From assembly GCA_963836195.1 (NCBI GenBank), contig CAWIIX010000033.1:558001-622000 (forward strand): 64,000 bases of DNA. The letters are read 5' to 3'. Shown here piece by piece: positions 34,625 through 43,317 of the stretch. The position numbers and the translations under genes are program-made. The stretch's first letter is position 1. Each line of letters opens with the position of its first letter. A model generated the notes under the pieces. The model worked only from the letters and a program-made list of their open reading frames with translations. It searched no databases and was not told the DNA's origin. This DNA is from Trebonia sp963836195. GTDB lineage: Bacteria; Actinomycetota; Actinomycetes; Streptosporangiales; Streptosporangiaceae.

Positions 34625-35689
34625 TCACGGCCCCGACCCGCTCGGGGACGTCTGGCCGTCAGCGGGAGTCCGCCCCCGGTGCGTGACCCGGCGGCGGGCC
34701 CACCACACGGCGCCCCCGATCACCGCGACGACGGCGGCGAACGGCGCGACCGCGCCGATGAACGCCAGCAGCCAGTCGATGGTCAGCCGGAACGCCCGCC
34801 AGCCGCCCGTCAGCCCGCTCGCGAGCCCCGGCGGCGGGGCCGGCTTCTGCTTCGGCTTCGCCTTGACGACGGCCTTCGGCCCGACCAGGGTGAGCGTCAC
34901 CGTCGCGTAGGCGGTCTGGTGGTTCAGCGCCTGCTGCTGCGCCAGCATCGACTCCAGATTGGACGTCTCGGCGTTGATCTGGTCCTGCACGCTGAGCAGG
35001 TCGCCGACGCTCCCGGCGTCCTTGAGCAGCGCCCGCAGCTGGCTGATGGCCGCCTGGTCGGAGGCGACCAGGCTGCTCACGTCCGCGACCTGCTGGGTTA
35101 CGTCCTGCGCCTGCTGCTGCAGCGAGAGCTGGGCGCCGAGCCCGGCTCCGGTCAGCCGGGCCAGCGTGGCCGGGTACACGGCGGCCGGGATCTTCAGCGT
35201 GACGGTCGCGATCGCGCTCGAGGCGGGCTGGCCGGCCCCCGCGCCGCTGCTGTTCTCGGCCGAGACGTAGCCGCCGGCCGCGGTCACGATCGACGTCGCC
35301 GTCGACAGCGCGGCGCCGACGTTCTTCGCCCGCACCGTGAGCTGGGCAGTGTAGATGAGCTGCTGGTCGTCGGGAGCGTAGCGGGCGGAGGTGTCCTGCG
35401 CCGCGCCGGCCTGACCGCCGCTCACGCCGCTGGAATGGGCGCTGTTCGGGCCGGCGAACGCGCTGCCGGACGCGGAGTTGCCGGCAGCGGGGCCGGCCGC
35501 GCTGGCAGCGGCGCTGGGGGCCAGGGCGGCGCCGGCGCCGTTCGCGGCGCTGGCCGGGGCCGACATGGCGCTGCTACTGCTGGCGCCGCTTGAGCAGCCG
35601 GCCAGCGCAGTCAGCGCCGCCAGCGTCGCGATGGTGATGAGGGCAGCCCCCGCCGGGCGGCGGGCGCGCCTAGAACTTCGGTTCAGCAT
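34625..35689 (-). CDS. DUF4349-domain lipoprotein
   Basis: 354 aa. The signal peptide ends in a lipobox LAGCSS, so Cys is near residue 32. A Ser/Ala/Gly-rich linker reaches about residue 100. A DUF4349 domain follows (LIYTAQLTVRAKNV, VTLKIPAAVYPATLARL, then a long coiled coil with QVADVSSLVASDQAAISQLRALL). A C-terminal membrane helix (FIGAVAPFAAVVAVIGGAVWW) and basic tail suggest it spans the membrane at the end. The family is widespread in actinobacteria and its function is unknown. It converges with the polytopic membrane gene. Confidence 0.85.
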   Translation of the reverse strand: MLNRSSRRARRPAGAALITIATLAALTALAGCSSGASSSSAMSAPASAANGAGAALAPSAAASAAGPAAGNSASGSAFAGPNSAHSSGVSGGQAGAAQDTSARYAPDDQQLIYTAQLTVRAKNVGAALSTATSIVTAAGGYVSAENSSGAGAGQPASSAIATVTLKIPAAVYPATLARLTGAGLGAQLSLQQQAQDVTQQVADVSSLVASDQAAISQLRALLKDAGSVGDLLSVQDQINAETSNLESMLAQQQALNHQTAYATVTLTLVGPKAVVKAKPKQKPAPPPGLASGLTGGWRAFRLTIDWLLAFIGAVAPFAAVVAVIGGAVWWARRRVTHRGRTPADGQTSPSGSGP

Positions 35690-35844
35690 GCCCCTTGGAC
35701 GGTGCCGCGACCACGTCCGGTTGCGGGCCTAGATCACAATTCGGGATCGACGGCGATCCGTTCCCGCTGTTCAACCATGGACGTTTCCGACAGAAAGCAC
35801 CAGATTGCGCAATCCAGCCAGCGGCGTCGGCCATCCTTAATGGC

Positions 35845-36276
35845 ATGGCCGACGATCTACGGGTGAACAGCTGGCTGGTGATCCCGGCCGGCGAGCTGCG
35901 CGAGCGGTTCTCCCGCTCCTCCGGACCCGGCGGCCAGTCGGTCAACACCACCGACAGCCGGGTCGAGCTCTCGTTCGACGTCGCCCGCTCGACCGTCCTG
36001 CCCGAGCGGGAGCGCGACCGCGCCCTCGCGCGCCTCCGGGCCCGGCTGGCGGACGGGGTTATCACCGTCGCCGCCGAGGGCGAGCGGAGCCAGCTGATGA
36101 ACCGCGAGGCGGCCCGGGCCCGGCTGGCGACGCTGCTGCGCGAGGCGATCGCGCCGCCCCCGCCGCCCCGGGTCCCGACCAAGCCGACGCGGGGTTCCCG
36201 CGAGCGCCGCCTTGAGGGCAAGCGCCGCCGCGCCCAGACCAAGCGCAACCGCCGCTACGAGAGCGGCGGCGACTAG
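35845..36276 (+). CDS. arfB: Alternative ribosome-rescue factor (ArfB/YaeJ peptidyl-tRNA hydrolase)
   Basis: 143 aa. The GGQ catalytic loop is in SSGPGGQSVNTTDSRVEL, exactly as in ArfB/ICT1, which hydrolyses peptidyl-tRNA on stalled ribosomes. The basic C-terminal tail (RRLEGKRRRAQTKRNRRYESG) is the part that enters the mRNA channel in this family. The start is ATG 35845; a longer ORF to 35695 is not similar to the family. It converges with msrB with a ten-base gap. Confidence 0.93.
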   Translation: MADDLRVNSWLVIPAGELRERFSRSSGPGGQSVNTTDSRVELSFDVARSTVLPERERDRALARLRARLADGVITVAAEGERSQLMNREAARARLATLLREAIAPPPPPRVPTKPTRGSRERRLEGKRRRAQTKRNRRYESGGD

Positions 36277-36286
36277 CCCAGCAAAG

Positions 36287-36697
36287 CTACTTCGCGGCTT
36301 CCTTCGGCTCGAGCGTCAGCGAGACCGAGTTAATGCACCAGCGCTCGTCGGTCGGCGTCCCGAACCCCTCGCCGGTGAAGACGTGCCCGAGGTGGGAGTC
36401 GCACCGCGCGCAGCGCGCCTCGGTGCGGACGGTCCCGAACGACCGGTCCTCGATCAGCGTGACCGCGTCGCCCTCGACCGGCTGGTAAAACGACGGCCAC
36501 CCGCAGCCCGAGTGGAACTTCGTGTCGGACCGGAACAGCTCCGCCCCGCACGCGCGGCACTTGTAGACGCCGGTCGTCTCGGTGTCGGTGTACTCGCCGG
36601 TGAACGCCCGCTCGGTGCCGGCCTTGCGCAGCACCTCGTACTCCTGCGGTGACAGCTGCTCGCGCCACTCCGCGTCTGTCCGCTCCACTTTCTCCAT
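36287..36697 (-). CDS. msrB: Peptide-methionine (R)-S-oxide reductase
   Basis: 136 aa. MsrB repairs oxidised methionine (R epimer). Visible motifs are YKCRACGAELFRSDTKF and GCGWPSF, the CARCDSHLGHVF zinc-site pairs (two CxxC), and the catalytic Cys in RWCINSVSL. Length is normal. Downstream of the LLM oxidoreductase on the same strand with a 24-base gap. Confidence 0.96.
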   Translation of the reverse strand: MEKVERTDAEWREQLSPQEYEVLRKAGTERAFTGEYTDTETTGVYKCRACGAELFRSDTKFHSGCGWPSFYQPVEGDAVTLIEDRSFGTVRTEARCARCDSHLGHVFTGEGFGTPTDERWCINSVSLTLEPKEAAK

Positions 36698-36721
36698 AGC
36701 CTGAGAATATCTCCGCCCGCG

Positions 36722-37642
36722 CTAGAGCCGGGCATCCGGGGCGAGGGCCTCGAGGATCTCGCTCGCCCGCAGCACCGCCTTGCCCTCGTCGACCGACGGG
36801 TCGCCTACCTGCGGGTCGAAGTTCAGGTCGTAGAACACCTCGGTCACCCCGCACGAGTCGAGCCAGCCGACGTCCTCCCGGATCTGCTCGTACGACCCCG
36901 ACAGCAGGTGCCGCCGGCCGGTGCGCTTAGAAACGGCCGGCGACCCCGGCCGGACCACCCCGCGGCAGACGATCCGGGCGGGCCCGCGCCCGGCCCCGGT
37001 GGCCGCGTTCTGGACCACCTTGGCGAACTCGGCGATCTTGGACAGGTCGGCGTTGGACGCGGTGATCCACCCGTCGCCGACCCGCCCGGCCCGCTCCATC
37101 GCCGCCTCGGACATGCCGCCGAGCAGGACCGGCGGCCCCGGCCGCTGCACCGGCGGCGGATCCTGGCGCCCCGGCGGGATCTCGTAGAACGACCCGTGGT
37201 ACCCCCGGTCGGTCGACCACAGCGCCCGCAGCGCGGCGACGTACTCCTCCGCCCGCGCCCCCCGCCCGGCCAGCGCCGCGCCCGACCCGGTGAACTCCTC
37301 CGCCAGCCAGCCGTTGCCGATGCCGAGGTCAAGCCGCCCGCCGGAGAGCACGTCGACGGTGGCGGCCTGCTTCGCCAGCAGCAGCGGCGACGCGAACGGG
37401 TGGTTGACGACGGCCACCCCGAGCCTGATCGACGAGGTCGCGGCGGCCAGGTAGCCGAGCGAGACCAGCGGGTCGAGCACCGACCGGTACACCGGCGCCA
37501 GCGCCGCCGACGCCGGCGCCAGCAGCCGCTGGAAGGTCCACAGCGACCGGTAGCCGAGCCGCTCCGCCCGCCGGGCAAACTCGGTCAGGTTCCGCGGCGT
37601 CGCCCACGCCCCCGACACCGGTGCCCCGAATCCGATATCCAT
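36722..37642 (-). CDS. LLM-class flavin/F420-dependent oxidoreductase
   Basis: 306 aa, luciferase-like TIM barrel. Signatures: ARRAERLGYRSLW at the N-terminus, VVNHPFASPLLLAKQAATVDVLSGGRLDLGIG in the middle, and GPPVLLGGMSEAAMERAGRVGDGW. Members use F420 or FMN; the substrate cannot be inferred. It reads toward msrB on the same strand and is probably co-transcribed. Confidence 0.9.
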   Translation of the reverse strand: MDIGFGAPVSGAWATPRNLTEFARRAERLGYRSLWTFQRLLAPASAALAPVYRSVLDPLVSLGYLAAATSSIRLGVAVVNHPFASPLLLAKQAATVDVLSGGRLDLGIGNGWLAEEFTGSGAALAGRGARAEEYVAALRALWSTDRGYHGSFYEIPPGRQDPPPVQRPGPPVLLGGMSEAAMERAGRVGDGWITASNADLSKIAEFAKVVQNAATGAGRGPARIVCRGVVRPGSPAVSKRTGRRHLLSGSYEQIREDVGWLDSCGVTEVFYDLNFDPQVGDPSVDEGKAVLRASEILEALAPDARL

Positions 37643-37708
37643 GGTCTAAGACCCTAGCCCGTCGCCGTAACCAGGCTTACGGCCCGAGGGTGTGGGAGAC
37701 TTCCACGC

Positions 37709-38317
37709 GTGACCGATTTGTATCTGCCCGGCCTCCCCTTCCCCCTCGAGCCCACCGGCACCCCGGCCTGCGCGGCGGTCGTCGCGGGGGCGACGCTGGT
37801 GCTGACCAGCGGGCCGAAGTCGGACATGTTCATCGACCCGGCGGGCGACGAGGGCGCGCGCCCGGACGCCGGCCGGCTGACCGGGCTCCCCAACGACCAG
37901 GACTTCACGTTCGCGGCCCGGGTCACGGTCAACTTCGGCGAGGCCTTCGACGCCGGCGTGCTGCTGGTCTACCTGTCCGATCGCCGCTATGCGAAGCTCT
38001 GCTACGAGTTCTCACCGCAGCGCCGCCCGACCGCGGTGACCGTGGTCACCCACGGCATCTCCGACGACAGCAACTCGTTCGCGACCGCGGGCGGCCCGCT
38101 CTGGCTCCGGGTCACCAGGTCCGGCCGGGCGTGGGCGTTCCACGCCTCAGAAGACGGCGCCTACTGGCAGCTGCTGCGCTACTTCAGCCTGGGCGAGACG
38201 TCGGGCGCCCGGGTCGGCTTCCTCGCCCAGTCGCCGACCGGCCCCGGCTGCACCGCGACGTTTGACTCGATCAGCTTCCGGGCCGGCGCCCCCGCCAACC
38301 TCCGCGACGGCAGCTAA
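37709..38317 (+). CDS. DUF1349-domain protein
   Basis: 202 aa, a concanavalin-like DUF1349 fold. Motifs include DQDFTFAARVTVNFGEAFDAGVLLVY, RRYAKLCYEFS and LWLRVTRSGRAWAFHASEDG. No signal peptide, so it is likely cytoplasmic. Function of the family is unknown, though it is related to carbohydrate-binding folds. GTG start 37709 with GGGAG ten bases upstream; diverges from the LLM gene. Confidence 0.87.
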   Translation: MTDLYLPGLPFPLEPTGTPACAAVVAGATLVLTSGPKSDMFIDPAGDEGARPDAGRLTGLPNDQDFTFAARVTVNFGEAFDAGVLLVYLSDRRYAKLCYEFSPQRRPTAVTVVTHGISDDSNSFATAGGPLWLRVTRSGRAWAFHASEDGAYWQLLRYFSLGETSGARVGFLAQSPTGPGCTATFDSISFRAGAPANLRDGS

Positions 38318-38466
38318 GCCCCAGAAACTGGCAGAAACTGGCTGGTTCTGTTCTCCTCTAGGTCATTGGTGTGTTATCTACCGGCCAGTCACAAGCCAGC
38401 CTTCGGCCGCGTGCCGCCGTTACGCTCGGTCCGACCGAAGCCAACCGGCTGTAGGAGGTAACCAGC

Positions 38467-40059
38467 GTGAGCGAGCAGGACAAGCCGGCGGCGACGCCGG
38501 ACGGGGACGGAAACGGGACCAGCAGGCGCATGTTCATGGTCGGCGGGGCCGCCGCCGTCGGCGCCGCCGCGGTCGGCCGGGCCCGTTCCTCCGGCAAGAT
38601 CACCGACGACCAGGCGCGGCTGCTTGACAAGATCACCGCCGCCAGCGCCAGCGGCGCCGCGTCGCTGAGCGACGTCAAGCACATCGTGGTCCTGATGCAG
38701 GAGAACCGCAGCTTCGACCACTACTTCGGCACCCTGTCGGGGGTGGCCGGCTTCTCCGACCCGAACGCGCTCCCGGGCGTCTTCGACCAGTACGGCTACG
38801 AGCCCGGCGTCGGGGTCACCGCGGCCGGCTACACCCAGCCGTTCAACCTGCAGAACAACCCGCCGACCGAGAACGGGTACGACACCAACGACATCGACCA
38901 CAGCTGGGGCGGCCAGCACAACAGCTGGAACGGCGGGGCGATGAACCACTTCATCACCTCGCACCTGGCGACCGACGGCACCGCCAACGGCCCGGTCACC
39001 ATGGGCTACTTCACCCGCAGCGAGCTGCCGTTCTACCACGCCCTGGCCGACGCGTTCACGATCTGCGACGGCTACCACTGCTCGGTCCTCGGCCCGACCG
39101 ACCCGAACCGGCTGATGGCGTTCTCGGCCTGGATCGACCCGGCCGGCGCGGCGGGCGGCCCGGTCATCACCACCGCCTCCGACCGGCTGGCGATGACCGG
39201 CACGCTCAACTGGGAGACGATGCCCGAGGCGCTGCTGAAGGCCGGGGTGAGCTGGAAGGTCTACGGTGACCCGACCGGCCGCCTCGGCCTCGACGTGCTG
39301 CCGTACTTCAAGCACTTCAGCGACCCGTTCAGCCTCACCGACCTCGAGCTGATCGCCAAGGGCATCACCCCGACCTTCCCCGGCACCTTCCAGAGCGACG
39401 TGAAGAGCGGCGGCCTGCCCAGCGTGTCGTGGATCCTCCCGCCGCTGGCCGAGTGCGAGCACCCGGCCGCGCCGCCGGAGTGGGGCGAGTACCTGGTCCA
39501 GCAGATCCTGAACATCCTCGTCTCCAACCCCGGCGTCTGGGCGCAGACCGTGTTCATCGTCGACTACGACGAGAACGGCGGCTTCTTCGACCACGTCGCG
39601 CCGCCCGTCCCGGCGGCCGGCACCGCCGGCGAGTACCTGACCGGCACGCTGCCGAGTTCGGCCGACGGCATCGCCGGCCCGATCGGTCTCGGCTTCCGGA
39701 CCCCGGCCCTGGTCATCTCCCCCTTCAGCGCCGGCGGCTACAAGTACTCGGGCACCCTCGATCACACGTCAGTGCTGCGCCTGATCGAGACCAGGTTCGG
39801 CGTCACCGTGCCGAACCTGACCGCCTGGCGGCGGTCGGTCACCGGCGACTTCACCGGCGCGCTGAACCTCACCGCCGCCCCGGTGACGGCGGTCCCGGCG
39901 CTGCCGGCCACCTCGCTGGTCGGGAACGCCACCGTGATCGAGGAGGCGGTGCTCAACGCCCTCACCGGCACCCTCGACGTCGGCATCGACTACCCGCTCC
40001 CCACCAGCAACGTCATGCCCGCGCAGGAGACCACCCCCGCCCGCCCCAACGTCCCCTAA
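38467..40059 (+). CDS. Phospholipase C/acid phosphatase-family phosphoesterase, secreted
   Basis: 530 aa. It belongs to the non-haemolytic phospholipase C/AcpA superfamily. Conserved blocks are VVLMQENRSFDHYFGTL, HSWGGQHNSWNGG, GYFTRSELPFYHALADAFT, GYHCSVLGPTDPNR, DENGGFFDHVAPP and SPFSAGGY. The N-terminus TSRRMFMVGGAAAVGAAAVG looks like a Tat signal peptide, consistent with export of a folded metalloenzyme. The GTG start has GGAGGT eight bases upstream. The gene ends with a dispersed repeat copy and a strong terminator hairpin. Substrate (phospholipid or phosphomonoester) is not certain. Confidence 0.9.
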   Translation: MSEQDKPAATPDGDGNGTSRRMFMVGGAAAVGAAAVGRARSSGKITDDQARLLDKITAASASGAASLSDVKHIVVLMQENRSFDHYFGTLSGVAGFSDPNALPGVFDQYGYEPGVGVTAAGYTQPFNLQNNPPTENGYDTNDIDHSWGGQHNSWNGGAMNHFITSHLATDGTANGPVTMGYFTRSELPFYHALADAFTICDGYHCSVLGPTDPNRLMAFSAWIDPAGAAGGPVITTASDRLAMTGTLNWETMPEALLKAGVSWKVYGDPTGRLGLDVLPYFKHFSDPFSLTDLELIAKGITPTFPGTFQSDVKSGGLPSVSWILPPLAECEHPAAPPEWGEYLVQQILNILVSNPGVWAQTVFIVDYDENGGFFDHVAPPVPAAGTAGEYLTGTLPSSADGIAGPIGLGFRTPALVISPFSAGGYKYSGTLDHTSVLRLIETRFGVTVPNLTAWRRSVTGDFTGALNLTAAPVTAVPALPATSLVGNATVIEEAVLNALTGTLDVGIDYPLPTSNVMPAQETTPARPNVP

Positions 40060-40062
40060 GAG

Positions 40063-40094
40063 CAAAAGATCAAAATCGTCTGATCGAACGGACC
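40063..40094 (+). repeat. Dispersed short repeat, copy B
   Basis: Starts three bases after the phospholipase C stop. It shares AAAAGATCAAAATC and ATCGAACGGACC with copy A after hemE; the bases between differ by a single-base gap. Confidence 0.6.
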
Positions 40095-40107
40095 GTTGCT
40101 CCGCGTT

Positions 40108-40137
40108 CCGGCCGCTGATGAACCCATCAGCGGCCGG
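40108..40137 (+). terminator. Intrinsic terminator-like hairpin after phospholipase C
   Basis: A perfect 13-bp stem (CCGGCCGCTGATG at 40108-40120 and its complement at 40125-40137) with a four-base AACC loop. GGCTTTGTTT follows. It also overlaps the 3' end of the small minus-strand ORF and may serve both directions. Confidence 0.75.
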
Positions 40138-40474
40138 CCGGGCTTTGTTTCAGTAATGCCGCCCGTGGCCGTCCCCCGGTAGGCGTCCCCCGGTAGGGCT
40201 GCACCTGATCCGGCCACCGGCAGGCGCCGGTACATGGCTGGCCGAGCTGCAGCAGCGGCGAGCTCACCGTCGACAACCAGGACCGGTCACGCACGTGATG
40301 GCGGTCGTCCGCGGTGTGCTCGTCGCGGTGACACCGTTCCCAGCCTCGCTCGGTGCGGGCTAGCTCGTGGCAGCGGTGCGTGCTTGACTCCTGACCGGCC
40401 CCGCCGGGCGGGCCGGGCGGGCCGAGCAGGCCGGGATGGCCGGGTGCGGTGGTGGAAGGCCTGTTCACTGTCAT
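40127..40474 (-). CDS. Hypothetical small Cys/His-rich protein
   Basis: 115 aa from ATG 40474, with GGAGAGG eight bases upstream (GCGGAGAGGATCACGCAATG). The middle (HRCHELARTERGWERCHRDE and HTADDRHHVRDRSW) resembles small actinomycete proteins that carry C..W.C..xxHxxxHH motifs and may bind metal. No family is named. The opposite strand also has an ORF (40234-40602) that looks less protein-like. Existence as a gene is uncertain; the rest of the gap (40475-40614) is noncoding. Confidence 0.4.
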   Translation of the reverse strand: MTVNRPSTTAPGHPGLLGPPGPPGGAGQESSTHRCHELARTERGWERCHRDEHTADDRHHVRDRSWLSTVSSPLLQLGQPCTGACRWPDQVQPYRGTPTGGRPRAALLKQSPAGR

Positions 40475-40614
40475 TGCGTGATCCTCTCCGCTGCCGTCTG
40501 GCAGTGCGCGGCTTGGCGGGGCGGATGTGCTGGCCGTCGTGGCGGCGGTCCCGGCAGTGGGATGCGGTCGCACTAACAGCCTACGCCCGCCCTGCACCGT
40601 AGATCCCGGACCAC

Positions 40615-41580
40615 TTACACCGACGTCGGACCGGCCAGCACGGCGTCGGTCAGCTCGCCGGCGCAGCCCCAGGACAGGGTGACGCCCGCGCCGCCGTGGC
40701 CGTAGTTGTGCCACAGAACCCGCCCGCCCGACAGCGCCTCCGCCTCCAGCCGCACCTCGGGCCGGCAGGGCCGCAGGCCGACCCGCTCGGTCACCACCCG
40801 CGCGCCGAGCAGGGCGGGGAAGGCGGCCGCGCAGTCCCGCATGATCCGCGCCGAGACCTCGGGTCGCGGCGCCCAGTCGGACGCCCCCTCCTCGGCCGTC
40901 CCGCCGAGGATGACCACGTCGCCGTGCGGGAACGCGTACACGTAGTCCGGGGTGTCCTCGGCCCCGTGGTCGATGTAGAACTCGGAGATGCCCGGGTTCT
41001 CCACCACCACGATCTGCCCCCGGACCGGCACCACCGACTCGTCCGGCACCAGCGACCGGGCGCCGATCCCGGTGCAGTTCACCACCACCGGCGCGTCGAC
41101 CGACGCCAGCGACGGCACCGTGGCGTACTCGACGCTCCCGCCCAGGCCTGCGTACCGGCTCAGCAGGTACTCGAGGTAAACCGGCATGCTGACCGCGGGC
41201 GCGGTGTACGCCCATCCGGACGAGAACCCGGCCGGCAGCTCGGCGGCGGCCAGCAGCCGCAGGTCGGGCAGGAGGTGCGCCCAGGCCGGCGGCGACGCCG
41301 CCGTCTGCGCCACCTCGGTCCCGTGGGCCTGATGCACCCCGGCCGACGGCTCGTCCGCCAGCGCGCCGAGCACCTGCAGGCCCGTCCGGGCCCAGGCGTA
41401 GCACCGGTCATCGGGCCCGCAGCGCACCGGACCCCAGATGGCCCCCGCCGCCACCGAGGTGACCACCGACGGCGGTTCCGCCGCCACCACCCGCGTCGAC
41501 AGCCCGGCCTCGGCCAGCGAGATGGCGGTGGTCAAACCGACCACACCCGCGCCAACCACCACAATTTCTACTGCAGCCAT
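40615..41580 (-). CDS. D-amino-acid oxidase-type FAD oxidoreductase
   Basis: 321 aa. The N-terminal FAD motif VVVGAGVVGLTTAISLAEAG, then VNCTGIGARSLVPDE, VRGQIVVVENPG and the C-terminal NYGHGGAGVTLSWGCA are all characteristic of D-amino-acid oxidase (DAAO). The enzyme deaminates D-amino acids to 2-oxo acids with H2O2 release. The catalytic Arg region GLRPCRPEVRLE is present. ATG 41580 is used. It lies downstream of the phosphatase-like gene with a 61-base gap. Confidence 0.9.
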   Translation of the reverse strand: MAAVEIVVVGAGVVGLTTAISLAEAGLSTRVVAAEPPSVVTSVAAGAIWGPVRCGPDDRCYAWARTGLQVLGALADEPSAGVHQAHGTEVAQTAASPPAWAHLLPDLRLLAAAELPAGFSSGWAYTAPAVSMPVYLEYLLSRYAGLGGSVEYATVPSLASVDAPVVVNCTGIGARSLVPDESVVPVRGQIVVVENPGISEFYIDHGAEDTPDYVYAFPHGDVVILGGTAEEGASDWAPRPEVSARIMRDCAAAFPALLGARVVTERVGLRPCRPEVRLEAEALSGGRVLWHNYGHGGAGVTLSWGCAGELTDAVLAGPTSV

Positions 41581-41641
41581 GAACTTGACCGTACAAGACC
41601 GGCCCGCCCCCGACGAGAACGCCGGCCCGGATATCTGCGCC

Positions 41642-43183
41642 TCACGCGAGGTTCGACGCGACCGGTTCCTTCGGGTGCCAGCGGCGCCCGTCCGATCGCG
41701 GCCTGACCAGGGTGACGGTGTCGAAGAGGGCGTAGTCGTCGCCCGGCCCGCCGTCGCCGGGATCGGAGCCGGGATCGGCGCCGAGGCCGGCGTCGACCGC
41801 GTGGTAGTAGCTGACGGTGATCGAGGTCTGCGCGCCGGCCTCGGCCCCGGGATTGACGTCGAAGACCGCGACGCCGTAGCCGGTCGCGCTGTCGCGCCGC
41901 GCCGACCAGGCCGCGTCCCGACCGCCGTCGCCCGCCTCGCCGTCGCCCGCCTCGTCGCCGCCCGCCTCGTCGCCGCCCGCCTCGCCGCCCCCGCCGAGCA
42001 CCAGGTAGACCGTGCCCTGGCTGGTGTCGAACACCCCGCTGTCGATGGTCGTGACCGGGTGCGGACGGAGGGCGGCGGCCGAGTCGAAGCCGCGGACCGG
42101 AAACGAGCGCTCGTACCCCCGGCCGTGCCCGCACAGGACCAGGTCGACCTCGTACCGGTCGAATAGCGGTAGCCACTGCTCACTGAGGCCGAGGTCGGCG
42201 CCGGCGGCGGCAGCCGGGAATGACGCCGAGGACGGCGCGGGCGGGCAGGCGCACTGGTGGAGCTGGATCACGACCCAGTCGATCGAGGCGTCCCGCCGGG
42301 CGGCGGCGAGGGCCGCCTCCAGCCAGCGCGTCTGCGCGCCGCCCGAGTAGCCGTGCCGCACGTCGTCGCCGCTGAGGCAGAGGAACGCGGCCGTGCCGAT
42401 CCGGAACTCGTACCACCGTCCCTCGAACCCGGTCACTCCGTTGCCGGGCAGCGAGTACCGGGCCAGGTAGGACCCGAGGGCCCGGTCCCGCGCGTCGGGC
42501 TCGGTCCCGTGACCGCCCGGCACCGGCAGCCACGGCCGGTTCGCGGCCGAGGCTTGGAGGTTGTTGGCGAAGTCGCGCGCCGCCTGCGACCCGGCCGGCG
42601 GGCTCGGGTCGGCGTCGGCCAGGTCCCCGTTGAGCAGGTGGAAAAGCGGCTGGAAGCTCTCCACCGCGCCGACCGCGTAGGCCGACCGGCTCGACCCGCC
42701 CGGCCCGGCCGGGTCCGCCGCGGTCAGGTCGCCGAAGCTGGTGAAGCGGAACGCCGCCCGCCCCTCGGGCGCGGTCCGGAAGGTGGCGCTGAACGGGTCG
42801 GCCGCGTTGCGGTCGTTGTCGGCGGTGACCGCGTACCCGTAGGTCGCGCCCGGCCGCAGTCCGTCCACCGGGGCGTGATACGTCCAGGCGACCTCGCCGC
42901 CGCGCGGGTCGGCGTAGCCGCGCTCGACGGCGGGGATCACCCGCTGCCCGATCCTGACCCGCGGTGCCAGCGACCGGCCGGGGGACGCCCACGACACCAC
43001 GACCGATCTGGCCGGGTCGTCCCCCCAGGTGAGGTGGACCTGCTCCGGTGTGCCGTCGGCCGCCCCGGTCCGACGGCGGCCCGCCCCCGCAGCCGGCGGC
43101 ACCGCGGCGGTGCCGATCAGCCCGGTCGTGCCCGCAGCGAGCAGCTGCCGCCTGGACAAGGCGGGCTCCGCGTCATCTGACAT
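41642..43183 (-). CDS. Purple acid phosphatase-like secreted protein with degenerate metal site
   Basis: 513 aa. Tat-type signal (SRRQLLAAGTTGLIG). An FN3-like purple acid phosphatase N-terminal domain (QVHLTWGDDPARSVVVSW) precedes a metallophosphoesterase domain. The dimetal ligands are partly lost. FGDLT and NGDL keep their Asp, but the Tyr/Asn of GDLxYxN become Asp, GNHE becomes GGHG, and GHxHxYER becomes GHGRGYER; the VIQLHQ His remains. The family needs these ligands for catalysis, so activity is doubtful. A 15-nt tandem repeat encodes a GGDEA/AGDGE-rich loop near residues 395-415. Confidence 0.82.
   Translation of the reverse strand: MSDDAEPALSRRQLLAAGTTGLIGTAAVPPAAGAGRRRTGAADGTPEQVHLTWGDDPARSVVVSWASPGRSLAPRVRIGQRVIPAVERGYADPRGGEVAWTYHAPVDGLRPGATYGYAVTADNDRNAADPFSATFRTAPEGRAAFRFTSFGDLTAADPAGPGGSSRSAYAVGAVESFQPLFHLLNGDLADADPSPPAGSQAARDFANNLQASAANRPWLPVPGGHGTEPDARDRALGSYLARYSLPGNGVTGFEGRWYEFRIGTAAFLCLSGDDVRHGYSGGAQTRWLEAALAAARRDASIDWVVIQLHQCACPPAPSSASFPAAAAGADLGLSEQWLPLFDRYEVDLVLCGHGRGYERSFPVRGFDSAAALRPHPVTTIDSGVFDTSQGTVYLVLGGGGEAGGDEAGGDEAGDGEAGDGGRDAAWSARRDSATGYGVAVFDVNPGAEAGAQTSITVSYYHAVDAGLGADPGSDPGDGGPGDDYALFDTVTLVRPRSDGRRWHPKEPVASNLA
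41926..41996. repeat. 15-nt tandem repeat in the phosphatase gene
   Basis: About four copies of a 15-base unit (GCCTCGTCGCCGCCC on the plus strand, with variants) encode an Asp/Glu/Gly-rich loop. In frame, and outside the conserved metallophosphoesterase core. Confidence 0.7.
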
Positions 43184-43317
43184 GCGGAGACTTTGCCGCC
43201 CGCCGGTAAACGTCCGGTGACGGGCGGGAAGGTAGCGGCGCTAGTTCTGGATGAATATTGGTGGCGAAGGAGGAAGGCCGGCCAGCGCGGCGCGATCGTC
43301 ACCGGGAAAAGAGCCTG

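Noticed and set aside
40234..40602. 122-aa plus-strand ORF in the gap after phospholipase C
   Set aside because: Arg-rich composition and no ribosome site; the opposite strand ORF has a better start and motif pattern.
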